A stretch of 64,000 nucleotides of DNA from Gymnorhina tibicen (GCA_013399875.1 VXAZ01009467.1:434001-498000); one strand, 5' to 3'; positions 1 through 22,620 are shown, counted from the first letter of the stretch. Numbers and translations: made by a program. Notes: a model not told the origin generated them from the sequence alone.

Positions 1-3000
1 TTAGGAATGTTTGTTAATGTTGTATTACTCACTAGCAAAGTTGAATATACTAATGCAGGAAAAGGCACCGTTATTCCACATATCATTTGAGAATTATCTT
101 GTGTCAGTAGAGTCCCCTGGGCAGGGGGTGTAAAATCCATGTTAACAAATACTTTCTGATTTCCAGTCACCCCTGATGAACAGGTAGAGAGTTTGACTGC
201 TAAAAGTACTGAGGATGTGTCAATACTGCAATCAGTGTGTGACTGCAGCCTGCAGAGACACTCCAGAGTGAACTTAGGGGCAGATGGCTTGGAGAAAGAT
301 GCTGCAGCATCTCGGTATGGCCAGCCACAAATGTTTACCTGAATTTTTAAATGGCCTTTGGAGCCTTTATTGACCTACATATATCATCCCCTATAGTCTC
401 TTTAGCTAGTCCTGAGCTACCTTCAGCACATCTACTTAGGTTATACCTCTGACTTTGCCTTAAGGTAGAGATGCGATGAGCCCTGTGACCTGACCATGAT
501 CCCACAGCTGGTGAAGGAAAGGTGAATACTCTGACTATAGCATCACTAAAAAGCTCCCACCAAGTATTTTTTCATGTTTCCACCCTCAATGGTATGTACT
601 TACTTGTGAATATTGCAAATAGCTGCAGCCTTCTAGACAAAACTACTGTATTAAAAAGAGAAATCTGCTGTCTACTCCAGCTAGATACAAGAAGCAGAGC
701 TGATCCCACTGGGAAGCTTTTGACCAGCTTTAATGAGAGCTCTTCTACTTGCAGGTACTTTTTGATGACAGTGCATCACCGCTATTTTGAGTCAGCCTGC
801 GTTTGGTGCACTGTAGAGAATTTTGCTCACAGTGATTCAGCTGCAGTGCTGTTAGCAGCATTAGCAGGGACAGTGTTGCCAGCAGAAACCTCAGGAGCAA
901 GGATAACTGGCATGATACCGAGAGCAATACAAAGCTGTTGACAAATACAGCTCTTACTACCACTGACTGTGCTAAGCAAGGATGGAAAGCCTCCTGCAGC
1001 TTGCTTGGTATAAGCACAAGGGCAAAGTCATTCCTTGGGGTTTCAGATTGTCTGGCTGAAACAAGGAACACTATGGGAGGCTGCTGAGTGATGCTGTCTG
1101 GCTATGATCCCGTGCTAAAAATACAGTGGAAGATAACTGCTGGTCTTTTCAGAGTTTTCCTCCTCAGTTTTCTGTGGCTTTTATGCTGTGCATATACAGT
1201 GCTGAATGGGAAACAGATCGCCTCATTTTTTCACTGAACCTCAAAGCTTATTTGGTCTGGTACCTTTTTTGCTCCTAGCTGCATTTCTGTGAAGTTGTTT
1301 CATGGCCCTAGCATGCTATCAATTACAATTTATTAAATCCTAGGGAGGACTTTACACATTCTTTTACCTCTCATTGAGGACAGCTGACAATTTATGGGAC
1401 AAAAACATAAGACCTATTAAATTTTAGAATCTGTGAACTTCTAGCCTTTCGTTCTTCATGCAGACTTTCCAATTCAATATTTTGAAAGCTGCATTTCAAG
1501 GCAAAAATCAAATAGTATCTCCTTTTCCATACGGTGGAAAACAGAAACTTTTCCCTAAACTATCTCCTGAGTGACTAATGGCCATACTTCTGGAGCAGGT
1601 GTAAGCAAGCATCGTATCTATTCTGAACACTCTTATCAGCCTTTTCAAGGGGTTTGTAAAGGATGACAAAAAGCTGTGGTACAGAAATTACTGTGATGGC
1701 AGATTAGAATTCCAAGGCTTGTATGCTTTTTCATTTCAGAAACAGTTGCAGTGATTTAAGATGCTGCCAATCCTTACTCTCCTCACTACCTAGACCCAGT
1801 TACATTTTCCAAATCTCTTACAAGGAACGTTTATGTGATTCTAAGCCAATATCATATGAAATCTAGAAGCTCAGCATCAACTGCCTCTCACAGTAATTTG
1901 GGTTCTGTTACTAAACTGCTAGATTTCACAACAAAGTGGCTGAAGGACCATTTTGCTCTACTGATTCCACAAGGGAGGACATTGAAAATGTGGTTGTATT
2001 CACCTCTGGTAGGAGGACAACAAAAGGTTGGTCAATAACAATTTATGTTGTTGCAGCTATTTCTTTAGTGAATGTGTTTCTAAGACCTAAGCTACAATTT
2101 TGCAAAACCGAAGGGAATAAATGCAGAGGTAAACTCTGCAGCTGATCACCAAGTTAGTTACTGCACAAACATTTTTTAAGTGCTGAGTAATTTTAATGAC
2201 TACTAACTGCTTGCAAGCCACTTAAATAAATCTAATCAAATAAACCAAACCTTTCTAAGAGTCATAAAAGAAAAACTATTCCCTTTGGCTCCACAGTCCT
2301 TCATTACTTGGCTAGATGCATTTGTTGAGACAGAGCTCCACCAGACTGATTCAAGCCAGGATAACAAATCCCATATTCCAGATGACAAAACATTTTCCAT
2401 CAGGCTATCTTTCAGAGGTAAATCTCTTATATTGGCAATTTCTGTCTTGTGACTAAAATTTATTGCAATTTGAACTGAAAACTCTTTATTTTCAGAGACA
2501 ATGAATGTCAGTTTGAAATGGTCAGTAACCTTTAATAACTGAAAAGGTGTCAAACCCTAGTGTGCCTAATGTTAGGAGAAAATAATGAAGTATAGATTTT
2601 AAAAGATAATTATCAAAATTTCTTCATGTGAACTAAAAATTGAGAACTTGGGAAAATGTATGAAAGGTTCCATTTCATTCTGCAGCTGACCTGACACAGC
2701 ACATCTGCACCCCTGGATATATGCAGCAAGAAGAAACAGCTTGAAATATGTATCTGCAAGGCTTACATTTGTCATCATTAAAATGTTTTTGTACACTGAG
2801 TGACCTGCTGAAAGAACTGAGTTTGAATGCTTGGTTTGGGGGGAGGGGGGAGTTTCAGTTTTGACAATAAAAAGTATTACTTCTTCATATAAGCTTTGTA
2901 TCTTCATATAAGCTGTGAGACATTCACCCACCTTCTTCTTTGGGATATTGGGAAGAACACTGGTTAGAAAGCAGGAGTAGTAGCCTCAGGTCAAAGCAGG

Positions 3001-6000
3001 TATCCAGGCATGTAAAAAGACATTCAGTTGACTTCTCTGCAGAGAGATAATTAGTTACACTCAAATGATGTCCCTTGAGGTAATGCACTTGAGAGCAAAT
3101 CTGGCATGCACCTTGAAGTTTTCTGGGGCCATAGCCTCGGATCCTCAGCCAAGTATGCTCAGATGCGTTGCAAGTTTCTTTACAACAAAAGGTGGAAAAA
3201 CTTTTTTTGCCATTACAGTGTATAAAGCCACATAACAGAAATACTAGAATTGGTCTGGATGGAAATCCACAACAGCACCGGAAGAAACAACAGAGCAAAG
3301 CAGCAAAGCTGCAGCACAGTGGAAGAGCCATTTCTCTCCCTGTTATCTCAGCACTGAGACAGACCGTAGTCATAAAGATATGTGAAATGCAGAAGCAAAC
3401 AGAACAGGCAGGAATCTTGTTGAATATTTATGGAGGATAAAATACTTAAGGTTGTTCAGCAAAAATATTGTCCCATAATAACAGTTGATGCCTAGAGAGT
3501 TTAAAAACCTGTCCAAACCCATTTGTCATCACCAGTGAAGAGGAACCCAAGAGACGGAGTGAAGACTTGAAAGCTATTTGCTGCTGCCTTCCATGACATA
3601 CAGGTGATCCTGGCAAAACTGGTCAGGCATGCACGTCTTAGTGCTTGCAAGTATGTGCGCATTAGAGTGTGAGTGGGTAAAATCAACTTACTTAGGGAAT
3701 TGTAAATTAAAATCATATTCTGCCTGCCTAAGGTCTTGTATTGTCTTTTGTTGCACTAACAACCTATGAGGACTATGTATCTCCAGTTGTGTAATACTTT
3801 CCTGTGGACTTGCTGTTGTCTTGAGATGAATGGATCAGAAATTCTGATTCTATTCTCACAACACTTCCTTCAGCAATTTCAAGTTTGGGTAATTGTGGGC
3901 AAATTGAGTTTTCCAATATATATAGAGAGTCAAATTTAGTGAATGGTTTTGAAAGTGAATTCAGACAAGTTTGGATGGAAATATGCAGAGAAAGAGCTGG
4001 TTCTGGTAACTCTGTTAAACTCTTGCAAATCAATATCTTGAATTGGTGTGATCAGTGCAGATGCTATTATCATACAGCTGTGTAGAGCAAAATGGCCCAG
4101 AAATTATCTCACAGTTCACCCTTCAACAAACAAACAGGACATCACAAGAAACAGCATGTTTTAGCTATGAGAGATGTGTCCTTTCCACATTCCTTTGCTT
4201 CTTCTTTCCATATCTGCTTCGTTTTGGGGAGAAAAGGATAATTTTGGTGGAAAGCAATGTGCACGCACACACAAACCCAGATGTTTCCTATCTTCAAAAA
4301 AATCTAGAAATATAGTCAATTGCCCACTTGCACAGAACTCCACAGCACTTGCTGGTGTGAAGCTTAGTTAGACCCAGCTTCACCCAGCTGATGGCACAGA
4401 TATATAATGCTCCTAGCCCTCACTTTCCCATGAGAAAATTAGTTTGCAAAATGCTGTAAGCCCTATGCGTATTTCAGCATTACTCTATGCAATAAACCAA
4501 ATGTTAGTTGCTATGCAGTATATTCATTAATTTTCATGGAGTCTCTTCTTTTGCTTTTCTCTTAACTTGGCAGCAACACCTGTGCCAAAAAAAGGTTTGG
4601 ATTCTGTCCTGTTTTAACACAAGTTCTCTCTGCTAGTAAGAATTTCTGAAGTGATCAAACATGATCTTGTTAGCAGAAAGGGTCAAAGACCCACTGGTAG
4701 TCTGTGTCTCATGCTGAAAGATCTCCTAGTAGGCATTATCAAGGTGCTGCTGCATTCTAAACACAAATAAATGAGAATCCTGAATACTACTTTGACCTCC
4801 TGTACGGCACCAACTCCCAAATCAGCTCTGTTGCCCGACACTTGCAAGATTTCAGTGGCAGCAGCAGATTGCTCACTTTCCTCTGAGACAGTAGCTACTT
4901 TGGCACTTATTCAGGCTTCCTGTAAGCTGCTGTTATCCCAGAAAAAAGAGGGGCAAGCTGATGTCTGAAAAAAACCCAGGCATCACGGCATTTTTTTACG
5001 TGCTGCCCTACCCCACTCAGAACAGGCCTTTACACAGACTTAATTTTGTATTGTTATGTGAACACACAAATGCCATTATCAGCTACTTAGAAAAGTACTA
5101 CTTAAATACAATGTATTTCGGGGATTCTATTATATTAAAATAGCTTTATTGTCTTCATGGCACACTTTTGAGTCTTAAGAATGAATTGCAAGTGTGACCT
5201 GACTCTTGTAACATGGGGTTTAGTATTCTTTTATCCCTTCTTAGGAGGGGGTTTCTGTGCTTTCAATTTTGGCATTACTTTTTTTCCCCTTGCTACTAAA
5301 TGCCCATGTTGCTACTTATTTGCATTATATTACAAAAGCTTTGTTAAATAAATGTGCCTGGGATTTGTGGTGAAAGGGGGGCAAATTTATTGTCCTTAAT
5401 TCTTGTAGCAGTTCAGTCCCAATGAAACTGGGATCCTTCTGCGACCACCCTCTCTGACCACCATCTCCTACATATATAAGCCTTAAGAGACACAAATACC
5501 TCACTACAGGAGAGGCTGCAGGTAGCTGTACCAGTCCAAGGAAAAGTCTGAGGGAAGAACCAGATTTCACTTCTCTGGGGCCCTGCTTTTCCCTGTGGTT
5601 GATTGTGAGAACGTGCTACATTACCCCTTAACAACCTGTGGTAAATTCTTCCCTTCCCTTTCTCTAAGTGTATGGAGACCAGGGAGTGTTTCTACATTTC
5701 AGTCCACCACCTCAACTTCTTGTGTTCCACATGTTACCAGAATATTTCTCTTCTGAACTCTTCTGTGGGATCTGAAAGCGTGCTAGGCCTTAATAAAACA
5801 CATACAAGATCAACAGTGTACTGCCCCTAGATATTTCCACTGCTGAGCCAAGTAAGTGGAGAGAAGAGACTGATGAATGACTCCATGGCCACACATGGGA
5901 AAGAGGGAAAAGTGTTTCCAAATGTTCTGTTAAAACCTGTAACATATTTTTTAAAACTCTCACATTTCAAGTCAAAATCCCCTGAGACAGAATTTCTGAC

Positions 6001-9000
6001 CTTCAGTATCTTTAACTGTGTGTTTCCATATGTGCCACTGCCAAAATGCTGAGTAGGCATTTGAGATTTACCTTCAGTACATCATTTTAGTGTACAAGAT
6101 GCTAACTGTGAATCCAGAAACTTTGTTCTGAAATAGGTGCAGTTTTACTGCAAATACTAAGCAGAGCATATAATGCTACCTAAGCAAATGCCAATGAGAC
6201 ATTACAGATGATCAGATATCAACATGCTTAAGAAATACAAGCAAAGAGCACTTAAAAGTCTACCAAAAAGCTGTATTCCTTTCAACAAAAAATATCAAAG
6301 AAACAAGGTACTTTATGTCTAACACTAGCAAATAGTACCATGGAATAGGAGTGGATCTGTAGAGTAAAACAACTGCTTTTGAGGCCCTTGATTCCATGCT
6401 AAATATATTTGATGGGGGTCTTAATGATTTTAGATTCTCTTTTGTCTGGTTCTGTACATCTGACCCCCTCGTTGGCAGGTGGAACATATTTCTGATTTAG
6501 TTTCTCTCAAGATGGATTCAGTGACCAGTGCTCTGCAACCAGTCTGCAGAGTAAACCAAAGTGCACTAAGTGGGGACAATCACAAGGTTTGCTTCAAAGT
6601 TCACTCCTGGTCCAAACTAAAATGTTGATGTTAACCCCAGAAGACTTGCAGTCAGGGTTCTGGAACAACTCCTTTGAGAGGCAACCAAATTTAAAAAAAA
6701 AAACAACCCTGAAAAGTTGTTTATCTGAAAAGTTATCTATCCCTTTTTCCTACTTGCTTGTTTCACCCAGGCACAGATCTCCCATAAGTATTCACAAAGC
6801 CACATTGTGTCTCTTTCAAATTCAAATTTCAATTCTCTTTCTATATTTTCTTTGCTGCCAGGGAAGTTGCAACCATGAGAACTGCTTATTTTGCTCACCA
6901 ATAATTGCCACCTTGCACAGCCCTGTCTTCCTGTATCCAACTGTCTTGTTCCCAGAATCCAAGAGAAAGACAGATCTTCAGGTCAACAACTGGCATCTCC
7001 CTTCGGTGTCTGCAGAATGCTGACAGAATGAGGTGCTGCCCTGTGCCTGTGGCATGGAGATGTTACAGTAACACATAACTAATAACAGAGCTATTCTGAC
7101 ATCCAACCTACTGCATCTGCATTACTCCTCCAAACAAGAAACTAAGTTATTCACGCCCTCCTTAACCTCCCATGTGCAATAGTTTTTAAAGAAAGAGCCA
7201 AAAATTACTTTTCACACAGAGACACGTTATCATGTAGTCTATACTTATCACCCTAAGCTTCAACAAAAACCAGGTCCTTCCTAAGAAACAGGGCAGAGGT
7301 GTTATGTTAACAGTTATCACTGCTCTACTCTTCGCCCACTGCACCTCACAGCAGAGAATCACGGAAAAACAAAACAATAAAGCCAAATGTTAGCATTCTA
7401 GGCATGGGGCTAGAAACCTGAGCTAGTATCAGCAGTCAGCGTTTCTGATTTCCTAAATTACTTTGGCCAAGTTGCTTAGGCCCTGTTTACATTAGATTTC
7501 CAGCTGTATGGAGAAATAGTTAAAATATGAAAGCTTAGATTTTTCTAAAGCCCCGAGTGCTAGGGATTTCCTCAGTTGATGGATGCTTAGTCTCAGATAC
7601 CTTTTAAAGAGGGTCTCTGCAGTATCTCAAGTCACAAGATGCTTTTAAAATTCAGGTTTTATTTAATTTGATCCAGTTGTGCTGCCTCTCAGAAAAGCAG
7701 TAATTTTGTTAAACCCTTTTCCTTTAAAAAACCTCTTTGAAGAATATTTTAAATGCATGTCAAATAAGGTCTCAATGATGTCCCATGACAATGTGAGTTC
7801 CTGTACTCATATTTAGCTCAGTTGTCTCACACTGAAGTCCTAATTATATATCCTGCTTATACCAGTAACTAAGTAGGAATTTTAAAGCTTTCCTCCCATG
7901 TCAGCAAATGAAAGCATGTGAATGGAGTTTTCACCTTCTTTTTCAGGTTCTACATCTGCAGAAGACAGACAAGTGGTAGAGAGACTATACTCCTAACTAG
8001 TGGTTCACAGAACTGACCACTCCAGACTTGGCAGTGAACCAGCAGTGGAGCGCTACAACTATTGACTTGCACGGCCCGTGGTGCAGTCTCACAACTGGTG
8101 CAAACTAATCTGAAACCAGAACCTGAATGAACCATCCCTGCTCTTGCCCATGGCCATATCCTCGCCTTGGTGTCAGGTTTAAAACCAGGAAGACATGCAG
8201 TGAGTATGCTCAGCCTGATCATCTGGCTGAAAATCAACTCTGCTAAAAAAAAAGGTAGCTACTCTGGGGACCTGATTTCAGCTCCCCACTGACCTTGTGA
8301 ATGTTAGCACTGGGCAGAGCAGAAGAGTGGTGAGCAAGAGGGGAGATCAGCTAACATTATTATGGTCTTAGACTGGCTTAAATTGTTCATAAAAACATAC
8401 TCTGAAATATTTAGCAAAACAGCATTAGCAGCACTGAACTGGTGCACAGGGAATATAAGAATGTGTTAAGTACTGGCATGACAGGGCAGTGCCACTGTCC
8501 CTTTTTCTCCTGAACAATCTTCTGAACACGTGGCTATACCACTTTAGCTGAGTCACCACTGGGAGTAACTAGCAGAAACAGCAGCAAAGTTTATTTGCTT
8601 GGGTACCCACCAATTTTAGAACTGACTGCAGAAATGTAAACGGGCACCAGCCTGGTCTAAGCAGATCTGTCTGCCTGTTCCTTCTTCCCTTACATGATGT
8701 CCACAAGACACTGTGAATCCATAGTTCCTCTGGCCCCAGCCTCTGCCTCCCAAAGTAAAAAGCTGCACAGATGTCTGACGTAACATCTATCCATTAATGC
8801 ACGCTCTGTGCAGAACTGTGGTTCTTGGTATTTAAAACCCTTGGAAAGAAGACAGAATATAAAAATCAAGATCTCTAGAGCTTCCAAACACTGCACATGA
8901 GGGTGTTCTGCCATAATGACTGAGTAAATCAAACAGCATAAACAAAAATCTTCATTACCACAGAAACAGGATCAGTGAGCTGAAACAGCTTGGCATGGTT

Positions 9001-12000
9001 CCTGTCTCAGTGGATTCACCTCTGAGATATCCAGAACCTTGAAGATAATGCTGTTATTAATTGCTCCAAATCTCAAAAGAGTAAGAGTGAAGAACACAGA
9101 AAGAAACCATATGGTGGCCTCAGAGAAGTCTCTGAAAAAGAAGGCCAGGCAGCTCAGGTGGGGAGAGACATTCCCAAAGATTAGAAGGCAAGAGCAAAGG
9201 TCACTTTCCTTCACGGAATACTTGCAGAGGCTTTTAAGCCCTAGAGTGGAAGTTGAAGAGGAAATGGATCATAATAAACAACTCCCTTTCACCTTCTTTG
9301 GCATGAAAGGCTGAGACTTTCCTGTGCTTCGGCACATCATTGAGAGCAGCAGTTTGCTTCAACTCCTTTCCATATAACTGAAAACAGCAGCGTCTAGATT
9401 ACAGTCTCTTCTGATTCCTGTGACCCAGACACAGGCTTGGAACTACCCAAGCCCTGCTCCCCAAGCTCCTCCAAGATCACAAAGAGAGAGGCCAAGGCAA
9501 AAAGCAACAAGGAACTCCATTAAGCCAAGTGCTGGAAGCTCCAGAAGTCAGAATTCTCCTTCCATTTTATTGAAAATCTCCGTGTTGGCATTAAGCGTTT
9601 GTACTTCTAGGAAAATAGATTGTTGTACAGATTGGCGTATCTGCTACATCTATCAAAAAGCCAAAGTATTTTCTGCCGAGCAAAATATTCTCTGCCATTT
9701 CTTTTAACATCCCTATAGGTCTGCAACTCCACATATGGGCAATAACCTGTCCAGACCAGAGGCTGCAGAGCTACAGCAGACTATGCAATGAAAACACATA
9801 TTGGAAGTATATAGCATGCAATACAACACATATTGCAGCACTGTTTCATAAGGTGACCTGTTAAAAACTACTCTCATATTTCCCTGCTCTTCTGTAATTC
9901 AACCAGTTTCAGTACTCTGCAAAATTAATAAAAGTGTACCAAGCCAGTTATGTAAACGTTGCTATCTATTTATCAAATAATTTACCTGCTATTCTACATG
10001 AAATTATTAAAAAAAAAAGTTGAAAATGCTAAAGGAATATCACAGAGCAGAGAAATAGCCCAGCAAGCCCAGTTGTTGAGGGAATATTGCCATGTCCATG
10101 CAAGCAACAAAAAAAGTGTTCAGCAAGGTTGGATTAGCCTTAGCTCAGGGCAGTGCTACTTCGGGAGGTGAAGGAGGGACTTGTTAGATGAGAACAAGCT
10201 TGGTTTGTACCTTACAGAATAAACATACTCTGCTTCAAAGGTAAAACACTGTATATTCCTGAATACTGAGGGAATCCACAAGACTGCCATAGGATTTCCT
10301 CTCATTTGCGGCTTGAAGTTCAATACAATCTACAGCAGTTAGCTGCAAGTGTGCCAAACAATGCTAGTTATCCAAACCCCGCAGCTCGTGAGCTCCCAGT
10401 ACAGCATCCCAATAGTGGGAACAATGCCACCTAGAAGGTGCAAGAGGAGCATTTGTCTATAATGCTGGATATAATCCCAGTGAGTCATGCTTTCCCCTAA
10501 GAACTGACATTCCCATAAATGCACTTTATTCAATGCAAAGCAAAAGCTGCCATTTGCACACGGTTATGCAGCACACAGATGTTGCACATCAGGATAAAAC
10601 ACAGCCACGGCTGTTTAGAAGTGAACTATCGAAGATGTGCTGTCATTAGACAAATCCCAACCTGCATGTCACAGAGAACATGTCCAAGACACGGCTGCAG
10701 CTCAAGATTTTTTGTGACGGCAGGGTATTGGTTAGGTGTGCTTGATACTGGGGAGATAATGATTGCTGGGTGAATAAAAATAAATATTGGATGAGCAGTG
10801 ATGAAAATAAACATGGTCACATTTCAAGAACTTCTGAGTGAATGTTTGCATCAATTAAAATGAAGTGTGCTCTTCTTATCTACATGTTTGAAGAAAATGA
10901 TGCTTTATTCCAAACAGGCTACTGAGACTATACAATGACAGCAAATATGTTAGAGAATAATAACTGTTGAGGCTGCTATTTTACTTTTCCAATGGGCAAT
11001 TTTGAGGTTTTGTGCTTGTTTTACCTTAGACAGTTCTTTGACTGAGATGGTCATTCACAATAATACCTACATCTACTTGCTGAGTTATGCTAAGAACATC
11101 CATCACCTCTGCATAATGTATAAGAGACAGAGGCAACAGCAAGCCAGTTAATTCTTTGCAGAATAATAAATCAGCATACATGTCTTCAAGCTAAAATTAA
11201 CAAGTGCATTTAATTCTTCATAAATATATCTGCAATTTGAAGCACTATGCAGCACATACAATTGAGGATGCCGGAGATGGTGGTTTTTTTACTGAAATGA
11301 AGATGCAGTATTTCATGCTTAATAAAAATAAAGCTTATGATTCAAGTCACTCTTTCACTTCAGAACTAATTTATGGTACATTTTACACATACTGCAAATG
11401 ATGAACAACAGCCTTGGGTAATTGCTTTCCTTACAAAGTGTGGGAATCAAAAGATACATTTTAGATGTGTGGTCACAGATATGACCACGCCAATGAATTG
11501 CAAATAACCAACATAAGAGTCGATGATGTGCTGTCTTTGATAGATGTAGTGTTACAAATTGTCTGTTCCATGATAATCTCAATGGGAGAAGAGCACTTAA
11601 CAGGATTTTTAGTGCACAGATTTAAATGAAAAGAAAATGTGGTTGTGTGCAAGTGTAATTGTTAACAAAGAGAAGAGAAGAGAACTGTGCTGGTTACTTA
11701 CTAACTATTTTGACATCTAGACACGACAGGTTTTGTTCACCAAAGCTAGTACTAGTTCTGGAATCTATTATAATCCAGCTTGATTTCCAGATCCTAAACA
11801 GAGTCAGCAAAAATTTGTGGAAGGTTGGGGAGCAATTCTTCACTTATAGTTCATCCAAACCCTACATGACATCACTGAAGAACAACTTTGTCCATAATTT
11901 TTCAAAACTAGTTCACATTTTCCCTATCATATTCCAGGTAAGATGTGGCCACAAACACTGCTGTTTACAGCACAATCACAAAGAGCATCCCACCCAAATG

Positions 12001-13105
12001 CTCATGCATGCTTCATCTTTCAAGGGGCCATGTAGTCACCTTCCAGTGAGAGCTAACAGAGGTCACTTAAAGCCAGGAAGCCTGACAGAGATTTCCCTTA
12101 TCCACTATCTGAGGTTTAAGTGATCAACGCTCTGTAACAACACACAGGCTCTGAAAGGTTCAGTGTTCACTCTGAAAACATTTTAGGAAGGCCTCAGCAC
12201 TCTGTAGGAGTAGACACATACTTGGCAGCCACCACCAAAGCATCGAGTAAGCAGTGCCAAAGGGAGCTGGTGCCACATCTGGTAGGACAAGGCGCTGTGT
12301 CTGTGTTAACTCATGCACTCCTATGGAGCTGGCTACTGTACAATTTCATGCAATTTAACAGGATTCTCATTTTGAATAAGTAAGACATGCATAGGTATAA
12401 TTCCAATTTGTGTGGATTAAGGAGAAGATGAATATATACTTATTTAACTTCACCAAAAGATTTCTGTTTTTTAACACACTGCTCAGAAAAGCAATGGTTT
12501 ATTAGGGAAAGCTTCCAGTTGGAGGAGCTGGCTGCCTTCCTCAGTCTTATTCCCTGATTCCCATGCTACAACCTTTGGCTGCTGTTACCAGCCTTGGAGT
12601 CTCCTGCCTTTGCCAGACACAAACATTTTCCATAACTGGATTCCTTGTTTGAAAAACTGGTGTCCAGACCCTAGAAGGTTCAGTCCATGAAGAGTGTCCT
12701 CACAGAGGGGAAATTAAAGTTAAATGCCAGCTATTATTTGGCTGTTTCTCTTTCCTGCCACCATCTCTAGCTGAACACAGTGAGCTCCACTTCAGAGTTG
12801 ATTTCCTTCCCTTCTGGGACTCCAGGAATATGAGCCTTAGTGATACAGGATTCATCTCTGTGAGTTTAACACTGAAGCAAGAGTTCATCTCAAGACTGTA
12901 AGTCACAACATGGCAGGAGAACACATGCTATTTGGAGACAAAAAGTTCCTTTGAATTTTTAGGGGCATTTGGGAGAATCTAACCTGATTCTTAACTGTCT
13001 CTATTTCCATTATTGTGCTGGAAAGTGTTCTTAGCTGCCAGAAAGATCTACCCTGGTTAAGGCAAGCACTGTTCATTTAAGCTGAATTGAAAGCAGTTAA
13101 ATTAA
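1..13105. other. Intergenic DNA upstream of RBBP7, no supported gene
   Basis: The stretch is AT-rich single-copy-looking DNA. Open frames here are all under about 165 codons, lie on both strands, and show no recognisable domain, codon bias or splice-linked neighbours. In mammals the next gene on this side is REPS2, pointing away from RBBP7, but I see no REPS2 exon. I found no RNA gene or clear mobile element before the CR1 fragment at 13,107. Enhancers could be present but cannot be recognised by reading. Confidence 0.6.
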
Positions 13106-13106
13106 A

Positions 13107-13250
13107 TCATAGAATCATAGAATGGTTTGATTTGGAAGGGACCTTAAAGATCATGTGGTTACAATGCCCCTGCCATGGGCAGGGACACCTTTCCCTAGAC
13201 CAGGTTGCTCAGACTCCATCCAGCTGGCCTTGAACAATCTTTTACTGGCA
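13107..13250 (-). mobile_element. CR1 LINE 3' fragment
   Basis: The plus strand begins with a doubled TCATAGAA motif, the reverse complement of the ATTCTATGA repeat that ends avian CR1 elements. It is followed by the usual CR1 tail text about 'ggaagggaccttaaagatcat' and 'ccatgggcagggacac'. The element therefore points to the minus strand. Only the last part is present, as is typical for 5'-truncated CR1 copies. Confidence 0.9.
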
Positions 13251-13596
13251 GGTGAAAGGAGAGATTGGCAAGGCTGGGAAGGCATGGTGGTAAAGGCTGT
13301 ATGTTTGATTTGGATGTGGCTGCTCAAATAAAGTCATACTACTGGCCAGAGCATGAGACACTACCACTGACCCCATTAGAGAGCAATAGAAATTAAATCT
13401 CTGGTAACACTGACTGATCCTGTGTGTCTGACAGTTCAGTAATGCAGTTCAGTGCCTTCTATGCCAAAACTGTAACTAAAAAATAGTTTAAACACACATT
13501 TCTTCCAGAAGATTACGAAATATTCAGCACCATTGCTGAAAAAACAGCAACTATTCAGCTGTGGCCACTGTAACCATTTTTACTTAGAGATTTACT

Positions 13597-13702
13597 TACC
13601 TGGTGTAGTGGAAGGCATCCCTGCCCAACAGGGGAGTTGGAATGAGCTGATCTTTAAGGTCCCTTCCAACCCAAACCACTCTATGATTCAATGATTCTAC
13701 CA
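13597..13702 (+). mobile_element. CR1 LINE 3' fragment
   Basis: This short copy reads 'aaggtcccttccaacccaaa' and then ends in 'ctatgattcaatgattct', the CR1 tail in sense orientation. It lies about 350 bases from the oppositely oriented copy at 13,107 and only about 90 bases before the RBBP7 CpG island. Confidence 0.85.
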
Positions 13703-13857
13703 TTTCTAGTTGCGAAGTGGGATTAATATCCAAGTTTTTAATGTGATTTAGGGCTCATTAGATAAGACATATTAATAGAGGTGTCCTCGGTGGCGCTGCT
13801 TTACTTACAGCCCCACCTCGCGGCCACAGCGCGGCCCAGCCGCTTTCCCCTTCCCCC

Positions 13858-13918
13858 GGCCCCTCCTCGCCTTCGCTCGGCCCCTCCTCGCCTTCCCGAG
13901 GCCCCTCCTCGCCTTCCC
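13858..13918. repeat. 21-bp GC-rich tandem repeat running into the gap
   Basis: Nearly three copies of a 21-base unit starting 'ggcccctcctcgccttc' occupy 13,858-13,878, 13,879-13,899 and 13,900-13,918. The third copy is cut by the run of N. The missing sequence may hold more copies. Confidence 0.85.
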
Positions 13919-13967
13919 NNNNNNNNNNNNNNNNNNNNNNNNNNNNNNNNNNNNNNNNNNNNNNNNN
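13919..13967. other. Assembly gap (49 N) in the RBBP7 promoter island
   Basis: A run of unknown bases lies between GC-rich flanks. Reading frames that cross it are meaningless. Confidence 0.99.
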
Positions 13968-14203
13968 GCCCCGCCCCGCCCTGCCCCAGCCGCCCAGCCC
14001 GTTCGGGGTCCTGGGTCCTTAGCTCCGGGGCCGCCCCGCGCCACCGGAGGCTCCTGCCCGCCTTTCCAAGGGCTCCTGTGCGCGCGCTCCCTCCCTCCTT
14101 TCCCGCTTCCTCCGCTTCTTCCCGCCCTCTCCGCTCCCTGCCGTCTCCTCCTCCGCTCCCTCCCGCCGCCTCAGCTCCCTCCCGGCGCCGCGTCTCCCCC
14201 GCC

Positions 14204-22184
<7,981 letters not shown>

Positions 22185-22248
22185 CTTTTCTTCTTTAAGG
22201 ATCTACTGGGAATGACATAGTAATATAATTCGATTTCTGTATACAAAA

Positions 22249-22254
22249 AATAAA
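22249..22254 (+). terminator. RBBP7 proximal poly(A) signal AATAAA
   Basis: A canonical hexamer lies 65 bases after the stop codon and just before an A-rich run. A cDNA ending here would be hard to tell from internal priming. Confidence 0.6.
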
Positions 22255-22500
22255 GCCCTAAAAAAAAAAAAACAGCTAAAAAACAAAACCAAAAACCCCC
22301 ACAATCACTGGGCAGAAGCATTACATCAAAACAAGAATATTCTTAATCAGGCACAAGAAGCTTGTATAATCAAGTTGGCATGGGATACACTTGGTTGGGT
22401 GGGCACTTTGAGGTGTTGTATACTGTACAGCAATTAGCTTTAGAGAAAATAAGAATGACTTTATGTCTATATTTTTAAACAAACTTACTGGGTTCCTGTA

Positions 22501-22506
22501 AATAAA
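22501..22506 (+). terminator. RBBP7 middle poly(A) signal AATAAA
   Basis: A canonical hexamer about 320 bases after the stop codon, in AT-rich context. Confidence 0.5.
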
Positions 22507-22620
22507 ATGGTCAAATCCTCACTCTTCACACATGGAAACTATATTAAAAAACCCCCTTTTTCTTAATATGTAAAAAGAGCTTTTCACTTTTACACACCAC
22601 GTTTGGATTGGCTTTGCATA

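Larger units (their letters stand above)
13790..14203 (+). promoter_or_regulatory. RBBP7 CpG-island promoter and 5' UTR
   Basis: GC content and CpG density rise sharply at about 13,790 and stay high into intron 1 (to about 14,700). No TATA box is visible, as expected for a housekeeping CpG promoter. A TTTCCCGC match to the E2F consensus lies at 14,099-14,106, about 100 bases before the start codon. The region between the gap and the start codon is pyrimidine-rich and contains no upstream ATG. The transcription start cannot be placed from sequence alone, and 49 bases are unknown. Confidence 0.75.
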
